64,000 bases of DNA from positions 558,001-622,000 of the forward strand of contig JAWKJY010000002.1 of assembly GCA_041393535.1 (NCBI GenBank). The letters run 5' to 3'. This DNA comes from JAWKJY01 sp041393535. Its GTDB lineage: Bacteria; Actinomycetota; Thermoleophilia; Gaiellales; Gaiellaceae. Shown in pieces: positions 18,374 through 27,580 of this stretch; the first letter of the stretch is position 1, and each line of letters opens with the position of its first letter. The notes below the pieces were generated by a model, which saw only the letters and a program-made list of their open reading frames with translations, was not told the DNA's origin and made no database searches. The translations under genes and the position numbers were made by a program.

Positions 18374-18677
18374 GGCCATGTCCCGGCGGGCCACGTCCTG
18401 AGGGGCCACCTGCCGGGAGGCCGGACACTGAACGGCCACGCCCCGACGGGCCGTGCTCGGCGGGTCATGTTCCGGGCCGTGGCGGGACGGCCCGTGCCGC
18501 GACCAGCCATGCCGGGATGGGCCGTGTCCCGAGGGGCCGCGTGCCGAGGGGCCATGGTCCCGCGGGCAGCGTCCCGGCAGGGCGTGCCCTCGAGGGCCGC
18601 GCGCGTGCCTGGCCAGTCGAGCCACTGACGGGACGTGTGCCCTGTCCGGCCGTGTCCCGGATGGGACGGGTGCCAGG
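18374..18677. repeat. Degenerate 15-bp tandem repeat array
   Basis: GGCC recurs every 15 bp at 18374, 18389, 18404, 18419, 18434 and 18449, then after a phase slip at 18520, 18535, 18550, (18565), (18580) and 18595, with looser copies to about 18677. The consensus unit is GGCCryGTCCCGrsG. Units differ by a few substitutions. The array occupies the middle of a 672-bp gap (18148-18819) between dapC and the M15 peptidase gene. All six frames are open because of base composition, and none gives a recognisable protein. The rest of the gap shows only the dapC promoter. Confidence 0.8.
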
Positions 18678-18819
18678 GCGCCGTGGCCCGGCCGAAGCGG
18701 AGCGGGAGCCGCCGTTCCTCTGCGGTGCCGGGGACGCAGGGTGGCCGAGACTGCACGGGGCGAGCCGCCGCGACCACGCGGAGCGCGCAGCCGCCGTCCT
18801 CCGCGCGCAGGCGCCGCTG

Positions 18820-19479
18820 CTAGCGGCCGTTGATCGAGAAGTGCTGGTAGTCGCGCACGCTGCCCGTCCAGCGGCCGCCCCAGCCCCAGCCGATCGCGTC
18901 GAAGGCGCGGGTGACGACGTCGCCCTCGCGGATCATCCCCTTGAGGCGCCGGCGGCGGTCGAGGTAGCGCTCGCTGCGCGGATGCGACGTCCGCCCGCCG
19001 GAGACGTACGGGTTCTCGAGCGGGTTCAGATCGATCGCGTAGCCGTACGCGTGGTTCGACCAGTTGCCCGAGCCGGTCGCGTTGCGGCAGTTGAACGCGG
19101 AGGTGTTGTCCGCCTCGATCGAGCGGTAGTCGTCGCCCCCGTAGGCGTCGACGAGCTGCATGCGGCGGATCGGGTAGCCGGCCTGGAACAGCCGCCGGAA
19201 GACGGAGACGACGTCCCGCGCGACGTCCTCGTGCACGATCAGGCGGCCCCGCCTGGCCTTGCCGTCGAAGCCCCAGTGCGTCAGCTCGAGCAGGCGCAGG
19301 TCGTCGAGGCCGACCGGGCAGCCCTCTCGCCACGAGACCATCCGGTCGCGCAGCTGCTCGGGGATCGCGCGGATCGTGCCGCGGAAGCGCGGCTCTCCGG
19401 CGCCCGCCGCGGAGGCCACGTCGCCGCCGCCGGCGGCGAGGGCGACGAGGACGACCGCGAGGGCGGCGACGGCGCGCAC
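18820..19479 (-). CDS. Secreted M15 family D-Ala-D-Ala carboxypeptidase-like protein
   Basis: 219 residues with an N-terminal signal sequence (VAALAVVLVALAAGGGDVASA). The M15 zinc site is visible as SNHAYGYAIDLNP (SxHxxGxAxD, about residue 145) and the late DYQHFS histidine near the C-terminus, so a zinc carboxypeptidase or endopeptidase acting on peptidoglycan stem peptides is likely. The GTG start is 6 nt behind a TAGCCT box that overlaps the stop codon of dapE. Four cysteines or fewer and no binding domain are present, so anchoring is not evident. Confidence 0.85.
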   Translation of the reverse strand: MRAVAALAVVLVALAAGGGDVASAAGAGEPRFRGTIRAIPEQLRDRMVSWREGCPVGLDDLRLLELTHWGFDGKARRGRLIVHEDVARDVVSVFRRLFQAGYPIRRMQLVDAYGGDDYRSIEADNTSAFNCRNATGSGNWSNHAYGYAIDLNPLENPYVSGGRTSHPRSERYLDRRRRLKGMIREGDVVTRAFDAIGWGWGGRWTGSVRDYQHFSINGR

Positions 19480-19485
19480 CGGGAC

Positions 19486-19491
19486 AGGCTA
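19486..19491 (-). promoter_or_regulatory. -10 box of the M15 peptidase gene, overlapping the dapE stop
   Basis: Minus-strand TAGCCT lies 6 nt before GTG 19479; its first three bases are the dapE stop codon TAG (19489-19491). Confidence 0.45.
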
Positions 19492-20577
19492 GCTGGCGGC
19501 GTCGGCGGCGACGAAGCGCTGCAGGGCGCGGTACGTCGCGAGCAGCGCCTCGATCTCGCACCGCTCGTCCCGCGTGTGCGCGTAGCGGGTCGCGCCCGGG
19601 CCGAGGTTCACGGCGTCGAGGCCCTCCTCGGAGAACTGGGCGACGGGCGTCCAGGCCTGCTTCGGCTCGACCGCGAAGGGCCCGGCGGTGCGCAGCCGCT
19701 CCGCGACGGGCGTCGAGATCGCGACGCGCGCGGGACCGGAGTTCGAGGTGATCTCGAGCGCGCCCGCCTCGCCCACCAGCTCGCGCAGGCGCGCCTCGGC
19801 CGCGGCGGGCGTCCGGTCGGGGGCGTAGCGGAAGTTCAGGCGCGCCTCGACCCGGTCGGGGACGACGTTGTCCGCGACGCCGCCGTTGATCCGCGTCACG
19901 CTCAGTACCTCGACGAAGCGGAGGCCCTCGATCACGACCTCGCGCGGCTCGACCGCGACGACGGGCCGCAGCTGCTCGACCGCCTTCGCGATCGCGTTCT
20001 CGCCCGTCCAGGGCCGCGCCGAGTGGGCGGCTCGCCCGGTGAACGAGAGCGTCGCGTTCACGTTGCCGAGGCAGCCCGCCTGGATCGCGTTGTCGGTCGG
20101 CTCGAGCACGATCGCCAGGTCTGCCTCGCGGAGCGCCGGGCACGCGGCGAAGACCGCCGGCAGCGGGGACTCCGCCACGGGCAGCTCCTCCCGCGCGAAG
20201 AAGAGGAAGCCGACGTCGACCGCGCGCTCGGGCACCTCGGCGTCGAGCCAGCGCGCCAGCTCGATCATCACCGCGAGGCCGCCCTTCATGTCGGTCGCGC
20301 CGAGGCCGACGACCCAGCCGTCCTCGATCCGCCCGGGCAGGTTCTCCTGGGCCGGCACCGTGTCGTAGTGCCCGGCGAGCACGACGAACGGGCGGCCGGG
20401 CGTGCGCGGCGTGGCGCACAGGAGGGCGTCGTCGTCGTGGAAGAGCACCTGGAGCGAGGAGGGCATCGCGTCGGCGACGTAGGCGGCGCAGCGGGCCTCG
20501 TCGCGGCTCACCGACGGGATGTCGACGAGCGCGAGCGCCCGGGCCGCGAGCCGTCCGGCGTCCTGCGCGTCGTCCAC
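19489..20577 (-). CDS. dapE: Succinyl-diaminopimelate desuccinylase
   Basis: M20 metallopeptidase-fold enzyme that releases succinate from N-succinyl-LL-DAP. 362 residues. Metal ligands appear in LAGHYDTVPAQ, GATDMKGGLAV, FFAREELPV (catalytic Glu pair), the LEPTDNAIQAGC stretch, and the C-terminal YAHTRDER. The start GTG 20577 (VDDAQDAGRLA) was chosen because a TAGCAT box lies 8 nt upstream and the homology begins here. It is divergent from hflX, with 80 bp between the starts. Confidence 0.92.
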   Translation of the reverse strand: MDDAQDAGRLAARALALVDIPSVSRDEARCAAYVADAMPSSLQVLFHDDDALLCATPRTPGRPFVVLAGHYDTVPAQENLPGRIEDGWVVGLGATDMKGGLAVMIELARWLDAEVPERAVDVGFLFFAREELPVAESPLPAVFAACPALREADLAIVLEPTDNAIQAGCLGNVNATLSFTGRAAHSARPWTGENAIAKAVEQLRPVVAVEPREVVIEGLRFVEVLSVTRINGGVADNVVPDRVEARLNFRYAPDRTPAAAEARLRELVGEAGALEITSNSGPARVAISTPVAERLRTAGPFAVEPKQAWTPVAQFSEEGLDAVNLGPGATRYAHTRDERCEIEALLATYRALQRFVAADAAS

Positions 20578-20585
20578 GGGCGCGA

Positions 20586-20649
20586 ATGCTAGACGAACGG
20601 TCCCGCGGCTCCGCGCGGGGCCGTCCCGGCGGCGCCGAGCGGGCATACT
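20586..20649. promoter_or_regulatory. Divergent dapE/hflX promoter region
   Basis: On the minus strand TAGCAT (20586-20591) is 8 nt before the dapE GTG. On the plus strand CATACT (20644-20649) is 8 nt before the hflX GTG at 20658. Both imply almost leaderless transcripts from an 80-bp divergent region. Confidence 0.45.
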
Positions 20650-20657
20650 TCCTGCCG

Positions 20658-21965
20658 GTGAGCCCGTACCAGCCCGATCGCGCCCCCGACGCCGAGCCCG
20701 AGCGCGGCGTCGTCGTCGCGGTGCTCGGGCCGGAGGTGGACGAGGAGGAGGAGCTCGGTGAGTTCCGCGAGCTGCTGCGGACGGCCGGGGTCGAGCCGAT
20801 CGCCGAGGTCGTCCAGCACCGCGCGCGCCCCGAGCCGCGCACCTACCTCGGCAAGGGCAAGCTCGAGGAGCTGATCGAGGCCGCCAAGGCGCTCGAGGCC
20901 GAGTCCGTCCTGATCGACGACGACCTCTCGCCGGGCCAGCAGCGCCTGCTCGAGGACCGGCTCAAGCTGCGTGTCGTCGACCGGACGCAGCTGATCCTCG
21001 ACATCTTCGCCCAGCACGCCGTCACCGCCGAGGGGAAGCTGCAGGTCGAGCTCGCCCAGCTCGAGTACAACCTGCCGCGCATGCGCGGCATGTGGCAGCA
21101 CCTCGAGCGTCTCGGCGGCGGCATCGGCACCCGCGGGCCCGGCGAGTCGCAGCTCGAGACCGACCGCCGGCTCGCCCGCCGCCGCATCTCGATCCTGAAG
21201 GAGCGCCTGCGCGGCCTTGAGCGCCAGCGCGAGACGCAGCGCAAGGCGCGCTCGACCTCCGTCCTCCCCGTCGTCGCGCTCGCGGGCTACACGAACGTCG
21301 GCAAGTCGACGCTGCTGAACGCCCTGACGGACTCTGAGGTCTCGGTCCGCGATCGGCTGTTCGAGACGCTCGACCCGACGACGCGCGCGTTCGAGCACCG
21401 CGGCCGCCGCTACCTGCTGAGCGACACCGTCGGCTTCATCCGGCGCCTGCCGCACCAGCTCGTCGAGGGCTTCAAGGCGACGCTCGAGGAGATGGTCGCC
21501 GCCGACCTGATCCTCCACGTCGCGGACGCGTCGGCGAGCGAGGAGCGCCTGGCCGAGATGGTCGCGGCCGTCGACGCCGTGCTGAAGGAGATCGGCGCCG
21601 GCTCGCTCCCCGTCCTGCTCGTCCTGAACAAGGCCGACCGGCTCGACCCGCTCGCGCGCCGTCGCGTGGCGAACCGCTTCCCCGAGGCGCTGCTCGTCTC
21701 GGCCGCGACGGGGGAGGGGCTCGACGTGCTGCGGGAGCGCGTCGCCGAGCACTTCTCCGCCTGGTTCGAGCCCGTGCGCCTGCTCGTCCCCTACGGCGAG
21801 GGCGCGCGCGTCGCGGAGCTGTACGAGCTGGGCGCGCCGATCGAGCAGCGCGAGGACACGCCCGAGGGGACGCTCCTCGTGGCGCGGCTGCCGCGGCGCG
21901 CGATCCCGCGCTTCGCCCCCTTCCTCGTCGCCGAGGGCGCCGCGGGCGCCGAGCAGGCGGGGTGA
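20658..21965 (+). CDS. hflX: Ribosome-associated GTPase HflX
   Basis: GTPase that binds and rescues stalled or heat-damaged ribosomes. 435 residues: the HflX N-terminal domain with [12 protein letters not shown] and [15 protein letters not shown], then the [18 protein letters not shown] motif, then the G domain with G1 GYTNVGKST near residue 215, DTVGFI (G3) and LNKADRLD (G4). The GTG 20658 start is chosen over longer in-frame starts because a -10 box lies 8 nt upstream. The stop overlaps the dut start. Confidence 0.94.
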   Translation: MSPYQPDRAPDAEPERGVVVAVLGPEVDEEEELGEFRELLRTAGVEPIAEVVQHRARPEPRTYLGKGKLEELIEAAKALEAESVLIDDDLSPGQQRLLEDRLKLRVVDRTQLILDIFAQHAVTAEGKLQVELAQLEYNLPRMRGMWQHLERLGGGIGTRGPGESQLETDRRLARRRISILKERLRGLERQRETQRKARSTSVLPVVALAGYTNVGKSTLLNALTDSEVSVRDRLFETLDPTTRAFEHRGRRYLLSDTVGFIRRLPHQLVEGFKATLEEMVAADLILHVADASASEERLAEMVAAVDAVLKEIGAGSLPVLLVLNKADRLDPLARRRVANRFPEALLVSAATGEGLDVLRERVAEHFSAWFEPVRLLVPYGEGARVAELYELGAPIEQREDTPEGTLLVARLPRRAIPRFAPFLVAEGAAGAEQAG

Positions 21966-22396
21966 TCGAGCTCGCGGTCACGCGCGTCCGCCCGGACGCG
22001 CGGCTGCCGACCCGGGCCTATGCGGGCGACGCGGGCCTCGACCTCACGACCTGCGAGCGCGTCGAGCTCGCGCCGGGCGAGCGCGCCGTCGTCCCGACCG
22101 GGATCGCGGTGGCCATCCCGGAGGGCCACGCGGGCTTCGTCCAGCCGCGCAGCGGGCTCGCCGCTCGCCACGGGATCGCCCTCGTCAACAGCCCGGGGCT
22201 GATCGACGCGGGGTACCGCGGCGAGCTCCGGGTCGTCCTCCTCAACACGGACCGCGAGGCGACGTTCGTCGCGGAGCCGGGCGACCGGATCGCCCAGCTC
22301 GTCGTCCTCCGGCTCCCCGCGATCGAGCTCGTCGTGGTGGACGAGCTGCCCGGGAGCGAGCGAGGCGCCGGCGGCTTCGGCTCCTCCGGGGCGTGA
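21962..22396 (+). CDS. dut: dUTP diphosphatase
   Basis: Hydrolyses dUTP to dUMP and keeps uracil out of DNA. All five trimeric dUTPase motifs are present in 144 residues: [33 protein letters not shown] and the C-terminal [13 protein letters not shown] 21962 overlaps the hflX stop by 4 nt, and the stop overlaps the NUDIX gene start by 4 nt. Confidence 0.96.
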   Translation: MIELAVTRVRPDARLPTRAYAGDAGLDLTTCERVELAPGERAVVPTGIAVAIPEGHAGFVQPRSGLAARHGIALVNSPGLIDAGYRGELRVVLLNTDREATFVAEPGDRIAQLVVLRLPAIELVVVDELPGSERGAGGFGSSGA

Positions 22397-22845
22397 TCGA
22401 GCCCCGCATCAGGGTCGCCGCGCTGCTCGTCCGGGACGGGCGCGTGCTGCTGATCCGGCACGAGAAGCACGGCCGGGAGTACTGGCTGCTCCCCGGGGGC
22501 GGCGTCCGCGGCGGCGAGAGCCTCGTCGCCGCGCTGCGGCGCGAGCTGCGCGAGGAGGTCGGGCTGGAGGACGACCTGCCGCTCGAGGGGCCGATCGCGC
22601 TCGCCGACTCGATCTCGCCGCCGGGCGCACCGCCGAAGCACGTCGTCCACGTCGTCTTCGCCGCCGACCTCGGCGACCGCTCGCTCGCCGGCGCGACCTC
22701 CGTCGACGAGGCCGTGCGCAACCACCGGCTGTTCGACCCGGCCGAGGTCGCCGACGTCGCCCTGCACCCGCCGATCCAGCGCTTCGTCGCCCGCTGGCGG
22801 CCCGGCGACCCGACGGTCTACCTCGGGTCGCTCTGGGCGACCTAG
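22393..22845 (+). CDS. NUDIX hydrolase
   Basis: 150 residues with a complete Nudix box ([18 protein letters not shown] followed by REEVGLE) near residues 36-58, which binds Mg2+ and positions the diphosphate. The substrate cannot be told from the sequence. Its coupling to dut (GTGA overlap) suggests a nucleotide-sanitising role, but that is inference. It converges on gatD with 4 nt between stops. Confidence 0.88.
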   Translation: MIEPRIRVAALLVRDGRVLLIRHEKHGREYWLLPGGGVRGGESLVAALRRELREEVGLEDDLPLEGPIALADSISPPGAPPKHVVHVVFAADLGDRSLAGATSVDEAVRNHRLFDPAEVADVALHPPIQRFVARWRPGDPTVYLGSLWAT

Positions 22846-22849
22846 CGGG

Positions 22850-23596
22850 TCAGTACCGGCCGCCGCGCGTGCGGGCGCGCTCGGCCGCGACCGCGCGGGC
22901 CCGCTCCTCGAGCGCCACGTCGACCGGCGCGAGCCGCAGCTCCTGCCCGGTCGCGTGCAGGATCGCGCGCTCGAGCAGCCAGTCGGCGAGCCAGGGGTTC
23001 CGCGGGAGCAGCGGGCCGTGCAGGTACGTCCCGACGGCGCTGCCGACCACGCAGCCCTCCTGGCCGCTCTCACCGTCGTTGCCGAAGCCGTGGACGACCC
23101 GTCCGAGCGGCGTCGCGCCCGCGTCGAGGCGGGTGCGCCCGGCGTGGTTCTCGAAGCCCGCGAGCGTCCGTCGCTCGCCCGGCACGAGCTCGCACTCGAG
23201 CAGGACGTCCCCGATCATCCGGCGCGTGCCGGCGACGGTCTCGTGCGGGAAGAGGCCGATCCCGGGCAGCTCGTCGCCGCCGACGTCGCGGTAGAAGCGC
23301 CCGAGCAGCTGGTAGCCGCCGCAGACGGCGAGCAGGGCGGCGCCGCGCTCGACGGCGGCACGGATCGCCGGCCCCTTCTCGACCAGGTCGGGGGCGACGA
23401 GCGCCTGCTCGCGGTCCTGGCCGCCGCCGACGTAGAGCAGGTGGACGTCGGCCGGCACGGGCTCGTGCAGGCCGATCCCGCGCACCTCGAGCTCGATCCC
23501 GCGCCAGGCGGCCCGGCGCACGAGGACGGCGACGTTGCCCCGGTCGGCGTAGATGTTCAGGTGCTCGGGGAACAGATGTCCGAGGGCGATGCGCAC
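22850..23596 (-). CDS. gatD: Class I glutamine amidotransferase, GatD-like (lipid II isoglutaminyl synthase subunit)
   Basis: 248 residues of the CobB/CobQ-like glutaminase family. The nucleophile cysteine sits in LAVCGGYQLLG near residue 95 and the catalytic histidine in GTYLHGPLLPRNP near residue 190. The N-terminus (HLFPEHLNIYADRGNV) is typical of GatD, which supplies ammonia to MurT to amidate the D-Glu of lipid II. No murT is adjacent: the upstream neighbour is a divergent sulfotransferase gene. A cobyric-acid-type enzyme is less likely given the short length. GTG 23596 has a TATGGT box 9 nt upstream. Confidence 0.82.
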   Translation of the reverse strand: MRIALGHLFPEHLNIYADRGNVAVLVRRAAWRGIELEVRGIGLHEPVPADVHLLYVGGGQDREQALVAPDLVEKGPAIRAAVERGAALLAVCGGYQLLGRFYRDVGGDELPGIGLFPHETVAGTRRMIGDVLLECELVPGERRTLAGFENHAGRTRLDAGATPLGRVVHGFGNDGESGQEGCVVGSAVGTYLHGPLLPRNPWLADWLLERAILHATGQELRLAPVDVALEERARAVAAERARTRGGRY

Positions 23597-23598
23597 CG

Positions 23599-24444
23599 GT
23601 GTGGAACCATACCCGGGTGCTCGAGAGCCTCGGCCTGCAGCTCCGCACCGCGCGGCGCGTCGTCCGGCGTCGGCCGCTGTCCGTCTCGCGTATCGTCGAG
23701 GCGCCCGACGAGCGGCTCGTCTTCGTCGTCGGCTCGCCCCGCTCCGGCACGACGTTCCTCGCGAGCGCGATCGGCTCGGTGCCCGGGTTCATCGACCTGG
23801 GCGAGGTGGCGGCGCTCAAGGCCGCGATCCCCGGACTGGCGCGGCGGCCCGTGCCCGAGGCGAGCGCCGAGATCCGTCGGATCCTCGACCTGACCCGCCG
23901 GCTCGGCCTCACCGGCGGGCTGCGCGGCGTCGAGCAGACGCCCGAGACCGCGTACGTCGTCGAGGCGGCGCTGGCGGCCTACCCGCGCGCCAGGGTCGTC
24001 CACATCGTGCGCGACGGCCGCGACGTCGCCTGCTCGCTGCTCGATCGCGGCTGGCTCAACCAGGGGCGCGCGGGCGCCGACGACGCGGGGCTCTCCTACG
24101 GCGCCCAGGCCCGCTTCTGGGTCGAGCCGGGCAGGGAGGAGGAGTTCGGCCGGGCCGAGGACGCGCGCCGCTGCGCGTGGGCCTGGCGCCGCTACGTGTC
24201 GGCCGCCCGCGCCATCGGCGACCGCGCCGTCGAGGTGCGCTACGAGCAGGTCGCGTCCGACCCGGCGGCCGCGGCACGCGGCCTCGCTGCCGCGCTCGAC
24301 GCGCCCGAGGGCCCGCTTGCGGACGCGCTCGGGCGCATGCACGACCGCTCGATCGGACGCCATCGCACCGATCTCACGCCCGCGCAGCTGCAGGCCGTCG
24401 AGGCCGAGTGCGGCGAGCTGCTCGACGCGCTCGGCTACCGCTGA
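23599..24444 (+). CDS. Sulfotransferase family protein
   Basis: 281 residues with the two PAPS-binding signatures: the 5'-phosphosulfate loop [13 protein letters not shown] near residue 50 and the 3'-phosphate motif [16 protein letters not shown] near residue 135. It probably sulfates a lipid, glycan or small molecule; the acceptor is unknown. GTG 23599 would leave 2 bp to the divergent gatD start and lies within that promoter, so the in-frame GTG 23620 is an equally likely start. No carrier or export gene is adjacent. Confidence 0.8.
   Translation: MWNHTRVLESLGLQLRTARRVVRRRPLSVSRIVEAPDERLVFVVGSPRSGTTFLASAIGSVPGFIDLGEVAALKAAIPGLARRPVPEASAEIRRILDLTRRLGLTGGLRGVEQTPETAYVVEAALAAYPRARVVHIVRDGRDVACSLLDRGWLNQGRAGADDAGLSYGAQARFWVEPGREEEFGRAEDARRCAWAWRRYVSAARAIGDRAVEVRYEQVASDPAAAARGLAAALDAPEGPLADALGRMHDRSIGRHRTDLTPAQLQAVEAECGELLDALGYR
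23606..23611 (-). promoter_or_regulatory. -10 box of gatD
   Basis: Minus-strand TATGGT, 9 nt before the gatD GTG at 23596. Confidence 0.4.
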
Positions 24445-24468
24445 GCGACGACCGCTCAAGGCAGGCCC

Positions 24469-24489
24469 CCTGGGTACCGATTACCCAGG
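24469..24489. promoter_or_regulatory. 8-bp perfect inverted repeat abutting a sigma-factor start
   Basis: CCTGGGTA (24469-24476), 5-nt spacer CCGAT, then TACCCAGG (24482-24489); the GTG start of the sigma gene is at 24491. A possible -10 (TACCGA, 24475-24480) lies inside it. The palindrome could be an operator or an RNA hairpin at the extreme 5' end of the transcript. Confidence 0.5.
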
Positions 24490-24490
24490 C

Positions 24491-25513
24491 GTGGCCCGCC
24501 AGCCCCTCCCGCTGCCCTTCGAGGACGAGCCCGATTCCGTCGAGGAGCCGCGTCTCGAGCTCGTCGCCGACCCGGTCGACGGCGAGGGCGCGGACGACGC
24601 GCCGGTCGAGCCCGACACGGACGGCGATCCGGAGGTGGATGCGGAGGGCGACGACGCAGCCGCGGTCGACGCCGAGGAGACGCCGCCGGAGCTGCGCGAC
24701 CCGCTCAAGCTGTACGTCCGCCAGATCGGCGACGGCCCGCTGCTGACCGCGGCGGAGGAGCGCGAGCTCGCCCGGCTCAAGGACCTCGGCGACGAGGAGG
24801 CGAAGCGCCGGCTGATCGAGTCGAACCTCCGGCTCGTCATGTCGATCACGCGGAACTACGCGAACGCCGGCGTGCCGCTGCTCGACCTGATCCAGGAGGG
24901 CAACCTCGGCCTGATCCGCGCGGTCGAGAAGTTCGACTACCGCATGGGCTACAAGCTCTCGACGTACGCGACGTGGTGGATCCGCCAGGCCGTCAGCCGC
25001 GCGATCGCCGACCAGGGCCGGACGATCCGGCTCCCCGTGCACGTCGTCGACCAGGTGCGACGCGTCCAGCGGGCACGCCGCGCCCTCGCGCAGCGGCTGA
25101 ACCGCGACCCGCTGCTGCACGAGCTCGCGGCGGAGAGCGGCTTCGAGCTGAAGCGGGTGACCGAGCTGCTCGACCTCGTCGAGGACCCGGTCAGCCTGGA
25201 GACGCCCGTGGGCGACGGCGACTCCATGTACTCCGACCTGATCGAGGACGTGAGCGCCGACCAGCCCGAGGCGATGACCGCCGACGTGCTCCGCGGCGCC
25301 GAGCTCCAGCAGGCGCTCGGCAAGCTGAACGAGCGGATGCGCCGCGTGCTCGAGCTCCGCTACGGCCTGGCCGGGCCGCGGCCGCTGTCGCTGGAGGAGG
25401 TCGGGCAGGAGATCGGGGTCACGCGCGAGCGCGTTCGCCAGCTCGAGGCCCGCGCCCTGCGCGAGCTCCAGCTCGCCGCGCCCGGCCTGCGCCTCTACCT
25501 GCGCGGCGAGTAG
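24491..25513 (+). CDS. RNA polymerase sigma factor, RpoD family (group 1/2 type)
   Basis: 340 residues. The N-terminal about 65 residues are acidic and unlike region 1.1. Region 1.2 ([18 protein letters not shown]), region 2 ([32 protein letters not shown], the [15 protein letters not shown]-melting/-10 helix), region 3 and region 4 ([20 protein letters not shown]) follow. A second sigma gene with a region-1.1-like N-terminus is encoded 0.8 kb away on the other strand (26291-27370), so this one is more likely an alternative, non-essential RpoD-like sigma. The start is GTG 24491, directly behind a palindrome that may control it. Confidence 0.9.
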   Translation: MARQPLPLPFEDEPDSVEEPRLELVADPVDGEGADDAPVEPDTDGDPEVDAEGDDAAAVDAEETPPELRDPLKLYVRQIGDGPLLTAAEERELARLKDLGDEEAKRRLIESNLRLVMSITRNYANAGVPLLDLIQEGNLGLIRAVEKFDYRMGYKLSTYATWWIRQAVSRAIADQGRTIRLPVHVVDQVRRVQRARRALAQRLNRDPLLHELAAESGFELKRVTELLDLVEDPVSLETPVGDGDSMYSDLIEDVSADQPEAMTADVLRGAELQQALGKLNERMRRVLELRYGLAGPRPLSLEEVGQEIGVTRERVRQLEARALRELQLAAPGLRLYLRGE

Positions 25514-25541
25514 GCCCGGCGGGAGCGTCGGGGGCGGCGGG

Positions 25542-25547
25542 TACCCT
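25542..25547 (+). promoter_or_regulatory. Candidate -10 box of the PHP phosphatase gene
   Basis: TACCCT about 46 nt before GTG 25594. It overlaps a 6-bp inverted repeat (ACCCTC 25543-25548, GAGGGT 25553-25558). Confidence 0.35.
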
Positions 25548-25593
25548 CAGGGGAGGGTCGCCCGGACGATGCCCCGCGCGCGACCGATCCACC

Positions 25594-26340
25594 GTGCCCG
25601 GCTTCGTCGACATCCACAGCCACGTCGTGCCCTCCGGCGACGACGGCGCCGCCGACCTCGAGGAGGGGCTCGCGCTCTGCCGGATGGCGGCCCGCCACGG
25701 GACGGTCGTCCTCTTCGGGACGCCGCACGTCTGGCCGTACGACGGCCTGAGCGAGGCGCGCGAGCGCGAGGTGCGGGCGGCCTGGCAGGCGATGGCCGAG
25801 GCGGCCGCCGCCTTCGGGCTGACGCTCGAGCTCGGCTTCGAGCTGACGCCGGCCGAGGCGCGCCTCGACGAGGATCCCGCGCGCTACCGCCTCGGCGAGC
25901 TCGACGCGGTGCTCGTCGAGCTGCCGTTCCGCGGCGAGCTCGACCTCGTCGTCGCGACGGCCGAGCACGTCGAGGCCGCCGGGCTCACGCCGATCCTCGC
26001 GCACCCCGAGCGCTCCGAGGTCGTCGCCGGCGATCCCGCGCGCGCCCGCGAGCTGCGCAGCCGAGGCTGGCTCGTCCAGGTCAACGCGTCGAGCCTGCTC
26101 GGCAAGCACGGGCGCCGCGAGGCAGCGGCCGGCTGGACACTGGTCGAGGAGGGGACGGCCGACCTCGTCGCCTCGGACGGGCACCGCACGTCGCGCCCGG
26201 CGGTGCTCGACGCCGCCCACGCGGCAGCGCGGGAGCGGGTGGGGCAGGAGCGGGCGGACGCGCTGTTCGACGGGACGGCGCTCGCCGGGATCAGCCGGCG
26301 CCGACCGCCTCGATCTCGCGCAGCGACGCCAGGCGCTTGA
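25594..26340 (+). CDS. PHP-domain phosphatase, CpsB/YwqE type
   Basis: 248 residues. PHP metal-binding motifs are visible: [15 protein letters not shown] at the N-terminus, [21 protein letters not shown] near residue 135, and [12 protein letters not shown] near residue 192. CpsB/YwqE enzymes are Mn-dependent tyrosine-protein phosphatases linked to polysaccharide export; no kinase or capsule operon is adjacent, so the role here is open. The start at GTG 25594 fits the family N-terminus. The 3' end overlaps the convergent sigma gene by 50 bp. Confidence 0.8.
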   Translation: MPGFVDIHSHVVPSGDDGAADLEEGLALCRMAARHGTVVLFGTPHVWPYDGLSEAREREVRAAWQAMAEAAAAFGLTLELGFELTPAEARLDEDPARYRLGELDAVLVELPFRGELDLVVATAEHVEAAGLTPILAHPERSEVVAGDPARARELRSRGWLVQVNASSLLGKHGRREAAAGWTLVEEGTADLVASDGHRTSRPAVLDAAHAAARERVGQERADALFDGTALAGISRRRPPRSRAATPGA

Positions 26341-27370
26341 GCGAGTCGACCTCGATCTGACGGACGCGCTCGCGCGTCATCCCAGGCGCTTGCCGATCTG
26401 CTCGAGCGTGTGCGGCTCCTCGCCGTGCAGGCCGTAGCGGGCTCGAGCACGCGGCGGTCCGCTCGGGGAGCGCCTCGAGCGCCCGCTCGAGGGCCTCGTT
26501 GCGCAGCCGCTGCTCCGCCTGCTCCTCCGGGAGGGGCTCGTCGCCGGCGACGAGGTCGCCGAAGACCGCGTCCTCCTCCTCGCCGATCGGCTGGTCGAGG
26601 CTCGTCGACGCACGGGCGGCGGAGCGGACCTCGATCGCCTGCTGCAGCGGCAGGCCGGCCTCCTCGGCGATCTCCTCGAGCGACGGCTCGCGGGCGAGCC
26701 GCATCCAGAGGCGGCGCTCGGCCTGGTGCATCTTCTGCATCCGCTCGACCACGTGGACCGGCATCCGGATCGTCCGCGCCTTGTCCGCGACGGCGCGCTG
26801 GCACGCCTGGCGGATCCACCACGTCGCGTAGGTGGAGAACTTCAGGCCCCGCTGCCACTCGAACTTCTCGACGGCGCGGATCAGCCCGAACATGCCCTCC
26901 TGGATCAGGTCGAGGAAGGGGAGGCCCTGGTTGCGGTAGTTCTTCGCGATCGAGACGACGAGGCGGAGGTTCGACTCGATCATCCGCTGCTTCGCCGCCA
27001 TGTCGCCGCGCTCGATCCGCTTCGCGAGCTCGACCTCGTCGGCGGCGGTGAGCAGCGGGTGGCGGCCGATCTCGCGCAGGAACAGCTGCAGCGGGTCGGT
27101 CGTCACCTCGGTGGCGGCGTCGAAGGGGTCGACCCACTTCGTCGGCGTCGTCGTCTCGGCGGCGGTCTCGGGGACGGGGCGGGAGTCCACGATCTCGATC
27201 CCGCGCTCCTCGAGCTCGCGCACGAGGGCCTCGAGGTCCTGGGGCTCCAGCTCGATCGCCTCGGCGGCCTCGAGCAGCTCGGACCGCTCGATGGTCCCGG
27301 CGGCCTCGCCAGCCTCGATCAGGAGCTGCAGCTCCTCGGAGTGCACGAACGACAACGTCTCGTCAGCCAT
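26291..27370 (-). CDS. rpoD: Primary sigma factor RpoD/SigA (three 1-nt frameshifts)
   Basis: The N-terminus matches sigma region 1.1 ([20 protein letters not shown] ... [10 protein letters not shown]), then region 1.2 ([18 protein letters not shown]), region 2 ([19 protein letters not shown]) and region 4, so this is taken to be the housekeeping sigma factor. Region 4 is broken in the given sequence: after LEALPER the expected [20 protein letters not shown] lies in another frame, and [11 protein letters not shown] returns to the first frame. Three single-base losses (near 26456, 26442 and 26381) within 80 nt explain it and sum to one codon. For an essential gene this is most likely sequence error. 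ATG 27370 lies 6 nt behind a TATACA box. Confidence 0.9.
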   Translation of the reverse strand: MADETLSFVHSEELQLLIEAGEAAGTIERSELLEAAEAIELEPQDLEALVRELEERGIEIVDSRPVPETAAETTTPTKWVDPFDAATEVTTDPLQLFLREIGRHPLLTAADEVELAKRIERGDMAAKQRMIESNLRLVVSIAKNYRNQGLPFLDLIQEGMFGLIRAVEKFEWQRGLKFSTYATWWIRQACQRAVADKARTIRMPVHVVERMQKMHQAERRLWMRLAREPSLEEIAEEAGLPLQQAIEVRSAARASTSLDQPIGEEEDAVFGDLVAGDEPLPEEQAEQRLRNEALERALEALPERTAACSSPLRPARRGAAHARADRQAPGMTRERVRQIEVDSLKRLASLREIEAVGAG

Positions 27371-27376
27371 GGAGTC

Positions 27377-27406
27377 TGTATATCCCCTCGCGTCGTCGTC
27401 TTGCAA
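27377..27406 (-). promoter_or_regulatory. Promoter of rpoD (-35 TTGCAA, 18 nt, -10 TATACA)
   Basis: On the minus strand TTGCAA (27401-27406), an 18-bp spacer and TATACA (27377-27382), then 6 nt to the ATG. It is one of the best -35/-10 pairs in the window. The transcript should be leaderless. Confidence 0.65.
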
Positions 27407-27567
27407 GTCTCGCGCCGCCCGACGGGGGCTGCGCGACCGAAACGGCACCGGCGGCGCGGGACCTTTCGCCGACGCACCTTACCACTCTTTCGCGGGCGGT
27501 TCATCCCCCCGGCCCGAGCAGCTCCGGAGCCGGTCGGACGGCGTCCCGGGCGGGCTCGCGGGGGCGG

Positions 27568-27573
27568 TACGGT
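27568..27573 (+). promoter_or_regulatory. -10 box of the glycosyltransferase gene
   Basis: TACGGT, 7 nt before ATG 27581. The rest of the gap 27371-27580 between the two divergent genes shows nothing else recognisable. Confidence 0.4.
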
Positions 27574-27580
27574 GCGCCGG

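Noticed and set aside
18374..18677. CRISPR-like array
   Set aside because: The unit is 15 bp, degenerate and directly tandem with no unique spacers; no cas gene is present.
18157..18777. Open frames across the 15-bp repeat array, suggesting a pentapeptide-repeat protein
   Set aside because: The 5-residue periods (for example RDGPC or HGPSR) do not match A(D/N)Lxx, all six frames are open because of GC content, and there is a phase slip of 4 nt in the array that would break any frame.
26291..27370. rpoD as a true pseudogene
   Set aside because: Three single-base losses within 80 nt preserve the conserved codons in the neighbouring frames and net to one codon; the primary sigma gene is essential, so sequence error is more likely.
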